A stretch of 64,000 nucleotides of DNA from JAFAMB01 sp963775805 (GTDB lineage: Bacteria; Verrucomicrobiota; Verrucomicrobiia; Chthoniobacterales; JAFAMB01). Of the stretch, positions 36,405 to 45,507 are shown one piece after another. Position 1 is the first letter of the stretch. The number at the start of each line of letters is the position of its first letter. A program made the position numbers and the translations under genes. The notes under the pieces were generated by a model. The model was given only the letters and a program-made list of their open reading frames with translations. It was not told the DNA's origin and made no database searches. The stretch is from the NCBI GenBank assembly GCA_963775805.1, contig CAVZKG010000001.1, forward strand, positions 2,728,001 through 2,792,000, in the 5' to 3' direction.

Positions 36405-36992
36405 GTGAACTTTTTGATTGGACTTGTTCTAGCATTAGCTTCTTTGTTCGCTACATGCACTGGAACAGCAACTACCGTTCGTCCGCTTGATCTTTCGGAT
36501 CTTGCTCAACAGGCAGAGGTCATCGCAGATGTGACCGTAACTGGTACGGAATCCTTTTGGGCTTCGCCAGCAGCCGGAAAGCTAATTCATACGCGCGTGA
36601 CACTATCTCTGAACTCGGCTCCTCTGAAGGGTCAAGTGACTTCCCCCTTCACGCTGGATTTTTTAGGCGGCTCGGTCGGGAATCGCACAATGGAAGTCTC
36701 GGGTATGCCGAAACTTCAGACCGGGGACCGATTGATCATCTTCAGTCACGGACCAGACCAGATTTTTGTTTCGCCGTTGATCGGTTTCGATCAAGGAGTA
36801 CTTCGAGTGATCAAAGATAAGGTCGCAAACGTTGACCGCGTTTACCGCTGGTGGGGACAAGCGGTCAATGAATCAGAATCATTCACTTCCCGCACCCCGA
36901 GCACAGCCGCCATCACCTCTGCGGAAGAACCGCGTCCATCAAATTCGGTAGACGAGTTCTTACAACGAGTTTCGAAAATGCTGCATCAATGA
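36405..36992 (+). CDS. Secreted protein of unknown function
   Basis: 195 residues starting at GTG 36405. A signal peptide is evident (LIGLVLALASLFATCTG). The rest is beta-rich (VIADVTVTGTESFW, TRVTLSLNSAPLKG, LQTGDRLIIFS) with a proline-serine linker and a short helix at the end. I do not recognise a family. It lies 22 bp before the matrixin-type protease gene on the same strand, so the two are probably co-transcribed. A helper or inhibitor role is only a guess. Confidence 0.6.
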   Translation: MNFLIGLVLALASLFATCTGTATTVRPLDLSDLAQQAEVIADVTVTGTESFWASPAAGKLIHTRVTLSLNSAPLKGQVTSPFTLDFLGGSVGNRTMEVSGMPKLQTGDRLIIFSHGPDQIFVSPLIGFDQGVLRVIKDKVANVDRVYRWWGQAVNESESFTSRTPSTAAITSAEEPRPSNSVDEFLQRVSKMLHQ

Positions 36993-37014
36993 TCTCGATT
37001 TACCCTCTCTGCAC

Positions 37015-38583
37015 ATGAAGCGGTCCCTCTTCATAGTGATCGTTGCACTTGGGTTTGCTAATGATAGCAGAGCATACGTCCTGGAAGGTGCCACATGGCA
37101 GTTTTCACCGGTGAACGTCCAGATGGAGCTTTCTTCGACGTCCAGTTCCCTGTTGTATCCCCCGTCCTTCCCGCTTCTTGATGGCAGCACAAGCTGGGAA
37201 GCGGTCTATAGCGGTTCCGCGGGCGTATGGAATCCTTATATGGCCGATTTACAGTTGACCACCTCAACGTCCCCGGGCACTAGTCCAGGCACGGGAGATG
37301 GGGTCAATGTAGCCTATTTTGGAACCAGTATCGCCGGGTATGCTCTCGACCAGAACACACTCGCTTTGACCGTTATCTATTACGATGGAACAACAATGGT
37401 CGAAGCCGACACAGCCTTCAACAGTACCTTTCCATGGAATTCCTATACGGGACCGCTGTTGAGCGACGGCCTCATCGATTTCCGGCGAGTCGCAATTCAC
37501 GAGTTAGGGCACACTATTGGCTTAGGCGACATCATTGGAACGAACCCGTTGGCGATCATGGACGAGGTTGTCAGTAATCTGTATAACCTGACCCCGGATG
37601 ATATTACCGGCGCCGAATCTCTGTATGGTGTTCCTAAGTCGTTGCTTCCGACAAACCCGGTCATTACATATTTCATCAGTTACTCAGGCGATTTCAACGG
37701 GGACGGCCGTCAAGATATCCTTTGGAGAAACACGCAAACCGGCGAAGTCCGTATCTGGTACATGAACGGCGCAACAATCTTGTCCGATGACCATGTCGCA
37801 AACGTCGGACTCGACTGGAAGATTGCGGGTATCGGCGATTTCAATGGAGACGGAATTAGCGATATTCTTTGGGAAAATACGGTCAGCGGGAGCATCGCGA
37901 TCTGGATTATGAAAGGGGATACCCTGGTCTACGAATACCAGCAACCGTCTCCGGGTTTCCAATGGTCAATAACTGGGGTTGCAGACCTCGACCACAACGG
38001 GCTCGCTGACATTGTGTGGCGCGATGTATTGACGGGAGCTGTACAGATTTGGTGGAGCCGCGGCCCATTGAATTTTTCGAGCGAATACATCAACGTGGCC
38101 AGTCTGGATTGGAATCTGATCGGTACAGCAGATCTTTTTGGGGATGGCTTCTCAGAGCTGATCTGGCGTAATCAGAATTCCGGCGAAGTCCACGCATGGC
38201 AACTTAGCGGTGATACCCTCGTTGCGGATGTGAGTTTGGCTGTTGTACCACTGGAATGGCAGATCGCCGGCTTCGGTGATTTCAACGGTGATGGTCGAGA
38301 CGACATTCTGTGGCGAAACACCACCAACGGGTCTGTGATTATCTGGATCATGAATGGGTTTGGAGCAACAGCCGAGTGGAATGCGGGAACCGTGCCTTTG
38401 GCTTGGCAGGTTGGTGCTGCACCGAACATCTATGGCACGGGACTAAGCAGTGTTTTATGGTCGAACACTGTGACCGGTCAACAAGTCATCTGGGGCACCA
38501 GTGGAGGCGCATTCTCAGGGACTGCCCAGATCGGAGTGGCAAATCCGAATTGGATTGTACAGCCGGCAGTTGGTAATCAGTGA
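37015..38583 (+). CDS. Secreted matrixin-type metalloprotease with FG-GAP/VCBS-like C-terminus
   Basis: 522 residues. A signal peptide lies at about 1-20. The protease domain carries HELGHTIGLGD (about 162-172), a zinc motif of HExxHxxGxxD type with Asp as third ligand, and a Met-turn LAIMDEV some 15 residues later. This fits small metzincins related to matrixins. From about residue 215 (YFISYSGDFNGDGR) the six-repeat DILWRN domain follows to the end. The gene is preceded by the unknown secreted protein at 36405. It probably acts outside the cell, with the repeat domain as binding module. Confidence 0.8.
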   Translation: MKRSLFIVIVALGFANDSRAYVLEGATWQFSPVNVQMELSSTSSSLLYPPSFPLLDGSTSWEAVYSGSAGVWNPYMADLQLTTSTSPGTSPGTGDGVNVAYFGTSIAGYALDQNTLALTVIYYDGTTMVEADTAFNSTFPWNSYTGPLLSDGLIDFRRVAIHELGHTIGLGDIIGTNPLAIMDEVVSNLYNLTPDDITGAESLYGVPKSLLPTNPVITYFISYSGDFNGDGRQDILWRNTQTGEVRIWYMNGATILSDDHVANVGLDWKIAGIGDFNGDGISDILWENTVSGSIAIWIMKGDTLVYEYQQPSPGFQWSITGVADLDHNGLADIVWRDVLTGAVQIWWSRGPLNFSSEYINVASLDWNLIGTADLFGDGFSELIWRNQNSGEVHAWQLSGDTLVADVSLAVVPLEWQIAGFGDFNGDGRDDILWRNTTNGSVIIWIMNGFGATAEWNAGTVPLAWQVGAAPNIYGTGLSSVLWSNTVTGQQVIWGTSGGAFSGTAQIGVANPNWIVQPAVGNQ

Positions 38584-39054
38584 CGCTTGGAGCCCCAGAT
38601 TGTCACAATTTGAACCCCGCCTTTTCTGAGTACCGCGCAAACGTTCTGATAAAGTATCAAAGGACGGCGCCTCTAAACCCGTTCAATGGTCTTTAATGAC
38701 TTCCTGAGAGCGTCGTGGGGCAAGTAACTGTCGCACCTGCGATCAATTCGCGTGGATTCGATTTAACGCCAGCATCGTTCCTGTTTGCATACGGGAGTGC
38801 CATCTCCAGGTGGAAAAAGGAATTAATAATATTTATGGTAATCACGCATTTTTACGATCGGAGTCGTGATTGGGCCTTTATAGCAAAAAAAAGCAGTTAA
38901 TTTTTGCGCCAAACCTCCGCAGTACAGATTTAATGCGGCTGCTCTTCACCGTCGGACATACCACCGAGAGTTTTCGAGCACGAGATCTTCCGGCATGGCG
39001 TAGTCTGGCGATGGCTATATCTCGTTTTTCGCACCGCATCCCTTGCGGAGCGGT
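38584..39054. other. Gap holding a second transaldolase-like relic
   Basis: At 38598-38660 the string ATTGTCACAATTTGAACCCCGCCTT...GCGCAAACGTTCTGATAAAGTATC resembles the 3' end of the transaldolase-like gene (41706-41770). The remainder to 39054 shows no supported gene. It must contain the promoter of the S53 protease gene. Confidence 0.55.
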
Positions 39055-41691
39055 ATGGAAAACTTGATCCGCCTTGCAGTTTTAATACTGATCTGCATTT
39101 CGTCGTCTTTACATGGCCAGACTCCGCAACACGCGGAGTCGTCGGGCGCCGATCGAGTCACATTCACTGACAGCGTCAAAGAGGTCATTGCCGCCGAATC
39201 TCAGTTCGCATCTGGGGCCACTGCAACGCTGGTGCGAAGCGAACTGACCCAAGCCGAAGCCGAAGCAACAATAGAATTTTCGATTGCCCTTAAAATGCGC
39301 AATCTTGCGGAGCTGAAGCAACGCATTGGCAGGGGCGAAATCATTTCGCTCGATGAAATGGCGGCAAAGTATCAACCCGCCACGGTCGACTACAAATCAG
39401 TTGTTGACTGGCTGACTTCGCAAGGATTCGCCGTCAAGCCGGGAGATAAATATAACCTGAGCGTTTTCGCGAGCGGCTCGGTGGCGCAAATCGAGCGAGC
39501 CTTCGGAACAAAGTTCGGTCGCGTTAAGTTTGACGGTCTCGAAAAGAGCTCTGCGCTGGTTGCACCGAGTTTGCCAGCGGTGGTTTCAGGGCCTGTGCTG
39601 GGAATCAACGGATTGCAACCTCATCTGCGCCCAAGAGCCCATTCCATGATTGCGTCGGCGCAACCGCAGAAGTTAATCGGAAATAAGCCGCCTTACACAA
39701 TCGGAGAGATTACCAAAGCTTACAACGCCGGCGGCCTAAGCGTGAATGGAAGTGGTCAGAAAATCGGCATCGTCATCGATACATTTCCTGCCGCCAGCGA
39801 CCTCACCTCGTTTTGGCAAGCTAACGCGATACCGCAATCGCTCAACAATATTGAAGAGGTCCAAGAGGTCAGCGGGACACTTCCGAGTCCTTCAGGGGAG
39901 GAAACCCTCGACGTTGAGTGGAGCAGTGGTATGGCATCGGGAGCTAAAGTGCGCGTCTACGCGACAACGGATCTCGCATTCGTTCACCTCGATCAAGCCT
40001 ATCAGGCAATCATCAACGAGTTGCCTTCCCAGCCTGCGCTGCATCAGATCTCGCTCAGCTACGGCTTAGGCGAGACCTACATGCCTGCTGGCCAAATGGC
40101 AACTGATGACCAGTACTTCGCCACCCTGGCAGCCGCGGGCATCACTGTTTTCGTCTCTTCTGGTGACGGCGGCTCAAGCCCCGGACTGAATGGATTCGAG
40201 GACAATTCCGGACCGGTGCAGGTGGAGTCTCCGGCCAGCGATCCGTATGTGACCGCGGTTGGAGGAACGGACCTTTACCTCAACACTTCCACCGGCGCAG
40301 TCAGCAGCGAAAATGCCTGGCTCTATGGCGGTGGCGGCAGCAGTCAGTTTTTTTCGCGACCAAACTGGCAGAACGGAACCGGGGTTCCTGCGGGTGCTTA
40401 TCGACTTGTACCAGACGTGGCGCTCGTGGCCGATCTTAGCACGGGCGGCTATCTCATCATAGGCGGTCAGTTATCTGTTGTTGGAGGCACGAGCTGGAGC
40501 GCACCGACCTGGGCAGGATTTTGCGCAATGATCAATCAGGCAAGCGGGAACACCACCGCGCCCTCGCTTGGTCTTCTGGGTCCAAAAATCTACCCACTGA
40601 TCGGTACAACCTGCTTCCGCGATATCACAACTGGCAGCAATGGACTCAACGGTATCTACAATGCCGGCTCAGGCTATGACCTGTGTACAGGACTCGGCGT
40701 GCCCAGCGTCGCCCGGTTGATCCAGGCTCTCAACGGGGCTCCGGCTACTCCACCTCCCCCAGTGTCGATTGGGACGGGTTACATCAGCTACTCAGGTGAT
40801 TTCAGCGGAGATGGCCGGCAGGACATCCTATGGAGAAATATGCAAACCGGCGAAGTCCGCATCTGGTACATGAACGGCTCAGCTGTTGTGTCGGATGACC
40901 ATGTCGCTGACGTAGGACTCGCATGGAAGATCGCCGGCATCGGCGATTTCAATGGAGACGGAATTAGCGATATTCTCTGGGAAAATACGGTCAACGGGAG
41001 CATCGCAATCTGGATCATGCATGGGGATACCATTATCTACGAATACCAGCGATCTTCTCCAGGTGCTCAATGGTCGATAACAGGGGTTAGTGATCTCGAA
41101 CATAACGGTCTCGCGGATATTTTGTGGCGTAATGAAGTCACAGGGGCTGTCCAGATTTGGCGGAGCAGCGGTCCGCTAAACTTCTCCAGTGAATACGTCG
41201 GCACAGCCGGTCTGGACTGGGATCTGATCGGTACAGCGGATCTTTTTGGGAATGACTTCCCGGAGCTGATCTGGCGGAACCAGAATTCAGGTGAAGTCCG
41301 GGCCTGGCAGCTTAGTGGTGATACCCTCATTGCGGATGTGAGTTTGGCCACGGTTCCGCTGAACTGGCAAATCGTCGCTTTCGGTGATTTCAATGGTAAT
41401 GGTCGAGACGATATTCTGTGGCGAAACGCCACGGACGGTGCTGTGACCATTTGGATCATGAATGGGTTCGGGGCAGCAGCCGAATGGAACGAGGGAACCG
41501 TGCCTTTGGTTTGGCAAGTTGATGGTGCGCCAAAAGTTTACGGCACCCGACTGAGCAGCGTTTTATGGTCGAACACGGCCACGGGTCAGCAAGTCATCTG
41601 GGGCACCAATGGGGCCGCGTTCTCCGGAACTGCGCAGATTGGGGTTGCAACGCCGAATTGGATCGCACAGCCAGCAGCTGGTCCACAATAG
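39055..41691 (+). CDS. S53 (sedolisin) peptidase with FG-GAP/VCBS-like C-terminus
   Basis: 878 residues from the ATG at 39055; a TTG four codons earlier is less likely. The signal peptide is LAVLILICISSSLHGQ. A pro-kumamolisin pro-domain spans about 35-190 (VVDWLTSQGFAV, IERAFGTKF). The S53 catalytic domain has Glu/Asp in SGEETLDVEW (about 281 and 285), Asp in VSSGDGGS (about 369) and Ser in GGTSWSAPTWAG (about 480). The calcium-site C-end is FRDITTGSNG...GSGYDLCTGLG. The six-repeat DILWRN domain follows a PPPP-type linker. It is a secreted acid-type serine peptidase. Confidence 0.9.
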   Translation: MENLIRLAVLILICISSSLHGQTPQHAESSGADRVTFTDSVKEVIAAESQFASGATATLVRSELTQAEAEATIEFSIALKMRNLAELKQRIGRGEIISLDEMAAKYQPATVDYKSVVDWLTSQGFAVKPGDKYNLSVFASGSVAQIERAFGTKFGRVKFDGLEKSSALVAPSLPAVVSGPVLGINGLQPHLRPRAHSMIASAQPQKLIGNKPPYTIGEITKAYNAGGLSVNGSGQKIGIVIDTFPAASDLTSFWQANAIPQSLNNIEEVQEVSGTLPSPSGEETLDVEWSSGMASGAKVRVYATTDLAFVHLDQAYQAIINELPSQPALHQISLSYGLGETYMPAGQMATDDQYFATLAAAGITVFVSSGDGGSSPGLNGFEDNSGPVQVESPASDPYVTAVGGTDLYLNTSTGAVSSENAWLYGGGGSSQFFSRPNWQNGTGVPAGAYRLVPDVALVADLSTGGYLIIGGQLSVVGGTSWSAPTWAGFCAMINQASGNTTAPSLGLLGPKIYPLIGTTCFRDITTGSNGLNGIYNAGSGYDLCTGLGVPSVARLIQALNGAPATPPPPVSIGTGYISYSGDFSGDGRQDILWRNMQTGEVRIWYMNGSAVVSDDHVADVGLAWKIAGIGDFNGDGISDILWENTVNGSIAIWIMHGDTIIYEYQRSSPGAQWSITGVSDLEHNGLADILWRNEVTGAVQIWRSSGPLNFSSEYVGTAGLDWDLIGTADLFGNDFPELIWRNQNSGEVRAWQLSGDTLIADVSLATVPLNWQIVAFGDFNGNGRDDILWRNATDGAVTIWIMNGFGAAAEWNEGTVPLVWQVDGAPKVYGTRLSSVLWSNTATGQQVIWGTNGAAFSGTAQIGVATPNWIAQPAAGPQ

Positions 41692-41710
41692 CGGGCGGAG
41701 GCCTAAGTTG

Positions 41711-42430
41711 TCACAATTTAAATCCCGCCTTCTCCGCATCTTGCGCGAACATTCTAACGGTATCGAGCGAGAGTAACTCCAGATCAGTGCCCACTAACTT
41801 CAACGCCTTGCCGAGAATATCGTGAGGCACCGTCACGATGTCCGTTCCACAGTGATCTGCCTGGACTATATTCAAAACCTCGCGGACGCTCGCCCACAAC
41901 AGTTCCGCCTTCGGCATATCCTCAAGCAGCGCCTTGCTTGCACGCATCACGTGAATCGGATCTCGCCCGGTATCAGCAATTCGGCCCGCAAAAACCGAAA
42001 CGACCGCCGACACTTCGGGGTTCAACACCGCAGCCACGCCCCGCACCTGCTTTAATGTCAGGATCGCCGTGATATTCAGTTGTACACTGTCGAGTGCAAG
42101 TTCTCTGATCAAAGGTAACGACGAGTCGCCGCGCGAATTCGTAATCGGTATTTTGACAAAAACGTTTTCCTGCCAATCACGAATCCTCAATGCCTGTCGC
42201 TTCATTTCAGAAAATTCGTCCGAGAAAACCTCAAATGAAATCGGTTTATCCTTGATGAATGCCAAAGCGTCTTTAGCGAATGACTCATAGTCCTGGATAC
42301 CTGCCTTACGCATCAGCGTCGGGTTCGTCGTGAGCCCTTTGATCAACGGGTTGCGATAGAGACTGATCATGCCCTCCAGATCGGCTCCGTCCGCGAATAT
42401 CTTTACGTTTAGTGTCTCAAGTTTCTGCAT
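41711..42430 (-). CDS. Transaldolase-like / fructose-6-phosphate aldolase-like protein
   Basis: 239 residues of the small TalC/FSA-type transaldolase family. IFADGADLEGM opens the barrel, KGLTTNPTLMRKAG is the family signature and FVKIPI carries the Schiff-base lysine. LNITAILTLKQV, VSVFAGRIADTGRD and ADHCGTDIVTVPHDIL are the remaining barrel strands. It is the last gene of a heptose operon and overlaps the GmhB gene by 14 bp, so it may supply or recycle sedoheptulose 7-phosphate. That role is an inference. Its 3' end is only 19 bp from the stop of the convergent S53 gene. Confidence 0.8.
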   Translation of the reverse strand: MQKLETLNVKIFADGADLEGMISLYRNPLIKGLTTNPTLMRKAGIQDYESFAKDALAFIKDKPISFEVFSDEFSEMKRQALRIRDWQENVFVKIPITNSRGDSSLPLIRELALDSVQLNITAILTLKQVRGVAAVLNPEVSAVVSVFAGRIADTGRDPIHVMRASKALLEDMPKAELLWASVREVLNIVQADHCGTDIVTVPHDILGKALKLVGTDLELLSLDTVRMFAQDAEKAGFKL

Positions 42431-43025
42431 GGGCTTTCTGCTCCAATCGGATAATTATCTTCGTCGCATCGGCAAGGTCCATCGCTCGGAAATCGGGTTG
42501 AATATTCAGTCGCTCCGCATAAGACCAATCAATAAAAATCGTTCTGCAGCCTGCGTTAAATCCGCAGTCCACATCTCGCCAGCGGTCGCCAATCATAAAG
42601 CTCAGTGCAAGATCAATTCCAAGATCATTTGCCGCCCGGACTAACATGCCTGGTAACGGTTTTCTGCAGTCGCATTTGTCTCCGTAGGCTTCACCGGCAT
42701 GATAACAAGCCATTACTCGATCGACGGGCAGCGCCTTTGCGAGGTGTCCGTGAATACGTTCTATGGATTCACGCGGAATCAATCCTCGCCCGACATCCGG
42801 CTGATTCGTCGTTATCACCAGAAGAAATCCGAGTTCCTTCAAACGCTCACACGATTTTTTGACACCCGGCAGAATCTCGAATTCTTCAATCGTGGTTGGA
42901 GAAAAAGGCAAGCCATCTCGCACCAGCGGCCGATTGATTACACCGTCGCGATCTAAAAAAACTGCCCGATTTCCAAAGCGCGCCTTCTGTCGGTGGGAGC
43001 TCGCTTTTTGGCGCTTAGCGTTCAC
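42417..43025 (-). CDS. gmhB: D-glycero-D-manno-heptose 1,7-bisphosphate phosphatase (HAD-IIIA)
   Basis: 202 residues. HAD motif I is FLDRDGVIN (about 22-30), motif II lies in VITTNQPDVGRG, and the CxC...C zinc-type loop is KCDCRKPLPGM. Motif III/IV is FMIGDRWRDVDCG. These are the signatures of GmhB-type phosphatases that remove the C7 phosphate of heptose bisphosphate. It lies downstream of the GmhA-like and HddA/HddC genes and overlaps the transaldolase-like gene. The N-terminal ~15 basic residues are extra. Confidence 0.85.
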   Translation of the reverse strand: MNAKRQKASSHRQKARFGNRAVFLDRDGVINRPLVRDGLPFSPTTIEEFEILPGVKKSCERLKELGFLLVITTNQPDVGRGLIPRESIERIHGHLAKALPVDRVMACYHAGEAYGDKCDCRKPLPGMLVRAANDLGIDLALSFMIGDRWRDVDCGFNAGCRTIFIDWSYAERLNIQPDFRAMDLADATKIIIRLEQKAHAET

Positions 43026-43058
43026 AGTTAAACGGTTGTCTGGCGGTAATTCCCCAGG

Positions 43059-43658
43059 CTATCGCGTGCTTTCCCACTTGGTCTGCTGCGCTTTCAATTT
43101 GGGATGGGAAACCAGGAGATGCCAAATCACCGCCTGAAAGGCCTCCGAATGAGGAGTCACGTTTTCCGGATTCACAGTCGGAATGATGCAGCATTGGTCT
43201 GCGACTTTGGCGGTGTACCCGCCATCTCGGCCAACGATGCCCAGAACAGACGCGCCCACCTGTCTCGCATAATTCAGAGCCGCGACCAGGTTCGGGCTGA
43301 CATTCTTCTCGAGGTTTCCGCCTCCGACCGAGAAAATCATCAACGCATCTTTTGATTGCAGTCGACTCCCTTTTAGCCATTCGGCAAATACCGTAGACCA
43401 GCCCTCGTCGTTAGTTCTTGCAGTCAGCTCCGATACATTGTCGGTCGGAGCATAAGATTCGATGCCGGCGATTTTGCGAAAATCGTTCACCGCATGAGAA
43501 GCGTTCGCGGCGCTTCCGCCTACCCCGAGGAAAAAGAGTCTACCGCCTCGCTCCCGAATCGCAGCCAGCAGATCAACCATTTCTTCGAGCTTTGCCGAAT
43601 CCAGTTTCTGGACGACCTCTACAGTTTCATTCAGGTGCTGAGCGCAATAGCTGGTCAT
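43059..43658 (-). CDS. gmhA: SIS-domain phosphoheptose isomerase-like protein
   Basis: 199 residues with a sugar-isomerase (SIS) fold. GRLFFLGVGGSAANASHAVND is the phosphosugar-binding segment, MIFSVGGGNLEKNVSPNLV the second SIS loop, and TPHSEAFQAVIWHLLV the C-terminal helix that normally carries catalytic residues. It differs from classical GmhA (GNGGSA) but its neighbours are HddC, HddA and GmhB. Conversion of sedoheptulose 7-phosphate to heptose 7-phosphate is therefore the likely reaction. The symbol is by context. Confidence 0.7.
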   Translation of the reverse strand: MTSYCAQHLNETVEVVQKLDSAKLEEMVDLLAAIRERGGRLFFLGVGGSAANASHAVNDFRKIAGIESYAPTDNVSELTARTNDEGWSTVFAEWLKGSRLQSKDALMIFSVGGGNLEKNVSPNLVAALNYARQVGASVLGIVGRDGGYTAKVADQCCIIPTVNPENVTPHSEAFQAVIWHLLVSHPKLKAQQTKWESTR

Positions 43659-43746
43659 TTCAAGGTGCCGTCAGATTTGTTTACCTCCCTAAACGAAGCG
43701 TGCATCCATTGCAACCAGTCAGCACAGCCTCCCTTGTGGTACCTGA

Positions 43747-44454
43747 TTACGATGTCAAGCCGGTCGACAACATCTCGTCAAGCTCCGCAAGGCCGGCAGG
43801 TGATCCGATCTCGTAAAACCGCTGAACCACTTCGTATCCTGTCAGTTCTCCCTTACGTGAGAGCCTCTCCAAAATATCTGCAAGATCAAATGGAATATCG
43901 TCTGAGTTATTCTCAAAAATTTTCCGAGTAAAGATCATCAGACCATAATCGATGTGTCGCATCATGGGCATCTTCACTGCCTTGCTGTAAAGTTTGATCA
44001 CGTCGTTCTCGAACCAAACGTTACTCGCGTCCCAAGCGTCTTCGTTTGCAAAAACGGTCATGAGAGCCGCGGATTCAACTTTCCGGAATGCGGCTGCTAC
44101 CGCTCGATAGTCGATTGGAAGATAAGAGTCTCCGTATAAAACAAAAAAGATCTCAGGCAGCAGTGGCAGCGCTTTAGTGACCGCTCCGCCTGTCCCAAGC
44201 AGTTTCGGCCCGTCATACGAATACCTGATACGCACCCCGAGCGACCCACCGTTGCCGTAGCGCCGCTCGATCATCTCACCCAGATAACCAACACAGAGGA
44301 TGACATCATCAATTCCATTCGCTTTCAAAAGGTCGATTTGATGTTCAAAGAACGGCCGCCCTGCGACCTCGACCATCGCTTTTGGGATCTTTTCGGTCAC
44401 CGGACGCAATCGGGTCGCAAGACCGCCTGCTAGAATGACAACCGGAAGGGGCAT
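43747..44454 (-). CDS. hddC: Sugar-1-phosphate nucleotidyltransferase, HddC-like
   Basis: 235 residues. VVILAGGLATRLRPVTEKIPKAM gives the nucleotide-binding GGxxTRLxP..K pattern at the N terminus. GTGGAV and YGDSYLPIDY are the sugar- and metal-binding motifs. NTP_transferase proteins of this length next to HddA usually transfer GMP to D-glycero-alpha-D-manno-heptose 1-phosphate. The gene ends 88 bp before the isomerase gene and starts 6 bp after the kinase gene, so it belongs to the same operon. Confidence 0.75.
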   Translation of the reverse strand: MPLPVVILAGGLATRLRPVTEKIPKAMVEVAGRPFFEHQIDLLKANGIDDVILCVGYLGEMIERRYGNGGSLGVRIRYSYDGPKLLGTGGAVTKALPLLPEIFFVLYGDSYLPIDYRAVAAAFRKVESAALMTVFANEDAWDASNVWFENDVIKLYSKAVKMPMMRHIDYGLMIFTRKIFENNSDDIPFDLADILERLSRKGELTGYEVVQRFYEIGSPAGLAELDEMLSTGLTS

Positions 44455-44460
44455 GGAACC

Positions 44461-45444
44461 TCAGTTCTGGATGACAATCTTGGTGCCTTCGAAATCAAAA
44501 CGAAAACGGACTTCCGTGAGACCCTTTTCTCGCATCGCGTGCCTGAGCTTGGCCTTATCCGCAGCATAAAACATCAAGAATCCCCCACCCCCGGCCCCGA
44601 TCAATTTTCCGCCAAGGGCACCATTTGCCATCGCATGGTCATACCATTCGTTGATTTTCGCATTCGACATGCCACTGGACCGCTCTTTCTTCCGTTGCCA
44701 GTGAACATCCATCAGCCTTGCAAACTCACCGAGGTCACCCGTTTCCAAAGCCCGCTGGCTCTGTTTTCCCAGGTCTTTAATGAAATGAAGATTCTCGATC
44801 ATTGATCGGTCGGCAACCAAGGTCTTCGTTTTTTGTTCCGCCAAAATCGTCGATGCCGACCGAGAATACCCGGTGAAGAATAACAATAGATTATCTTCAA
44901 GATTGTAGAGCGTCTCCTCAGAGGTTTTAAGCGGCCAAGCCTCGACTCTTCCGTCCGGCATGAATCTGAAACAGGTGATTCCGCCATAGGCCGCTATGTA
45001 TTGATCCTGCTTCCCGATTGGTTCGCCCAATTTGTTGATCTCGATATCGCAAGCCTGCTCCGCAAGCTCCGCCGGGTGGACGAGATTTTTCTTCCAGGCA
45101 TGCAGCGCTTTCAGCAGCGCCGTCGTGAAGCTTCCCGACGATCCCAGGCCGGTTCCGGCCGGTATATCCGCCATTGAAGTTATCTCCAAATACGGTTCTT
45201 CAACGCCAACTAACTTTAAAGACTCCCGAATAATCGGATGTTCCACTTCCTCTAATTTCCTGACTCTTTCGAGCTTGGAATACTTGATGATCAACTCCTG
45301 AACGAAAGTCCTGTGGAGCGTGATGTAAATGTACTTATCGATCGCAGCTGCGATCAAGAACCCGGAATGCTCCTGGAAATAAGAGGGAAGGTCGGTTCCA
45401 CCACCGCCAAGTGATATTCGAAGAGGAGAGCGGGTGATGATCAT
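44461..45444 (-). CDS. hddA: D-glycero-alpha-D-manno-heptose 7-phosphate kinase (GHMP)
   Basis: 327 residues. RSPLRISLGGGGTDLPSYF is the HddA-type N terminus. The GHMP ATP loop is PAGTGLGSSGSF (about 113-124), and the C-terminal motif GGKLIGAGGGGFLMFY completes the fold. Together with HddC, GmhA-like and GmhB genes it defines the GDP-D-glycero-alpha-D-manno-heptose route used for S-layer or surface glycans. Confidence 0.85.
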   Translation of the reverse strand: MIITRSPLRISLGGGGTDLPSYFQEHSGFLIAAAIDKYIYITLHRTFVQELIIKYSKLERVRKLEEVEHPIIRESLKLVGVEEPYLEITSMADIPAGTGLGSSGSFTTALLKALHAWKKNLVHPAELAEQACDIEINKLGEPIGKQDQYIAAYGGITCFRFMPDGRVEAWPLKTSEETLYNLEDNLLLFFTGYSRSASTILAEQKTKTLVADRSMIENLHFIKDLGKQSQRALETGDLGEFARLMDVHWQRKKERSSGMSNAKINEWYDHAMANGALGGKLIGAGGGGFLMFYAADKAKLRHAMREKGLTEVRFRFDFEGTKIVIQN

Positions 45445-45507
45445 TTGAGTTTGGCGTTCTCTGTTTAGCCGTCACATCTCGACGTTTGCTGGCGCAGTGG
45501 CTGCACG

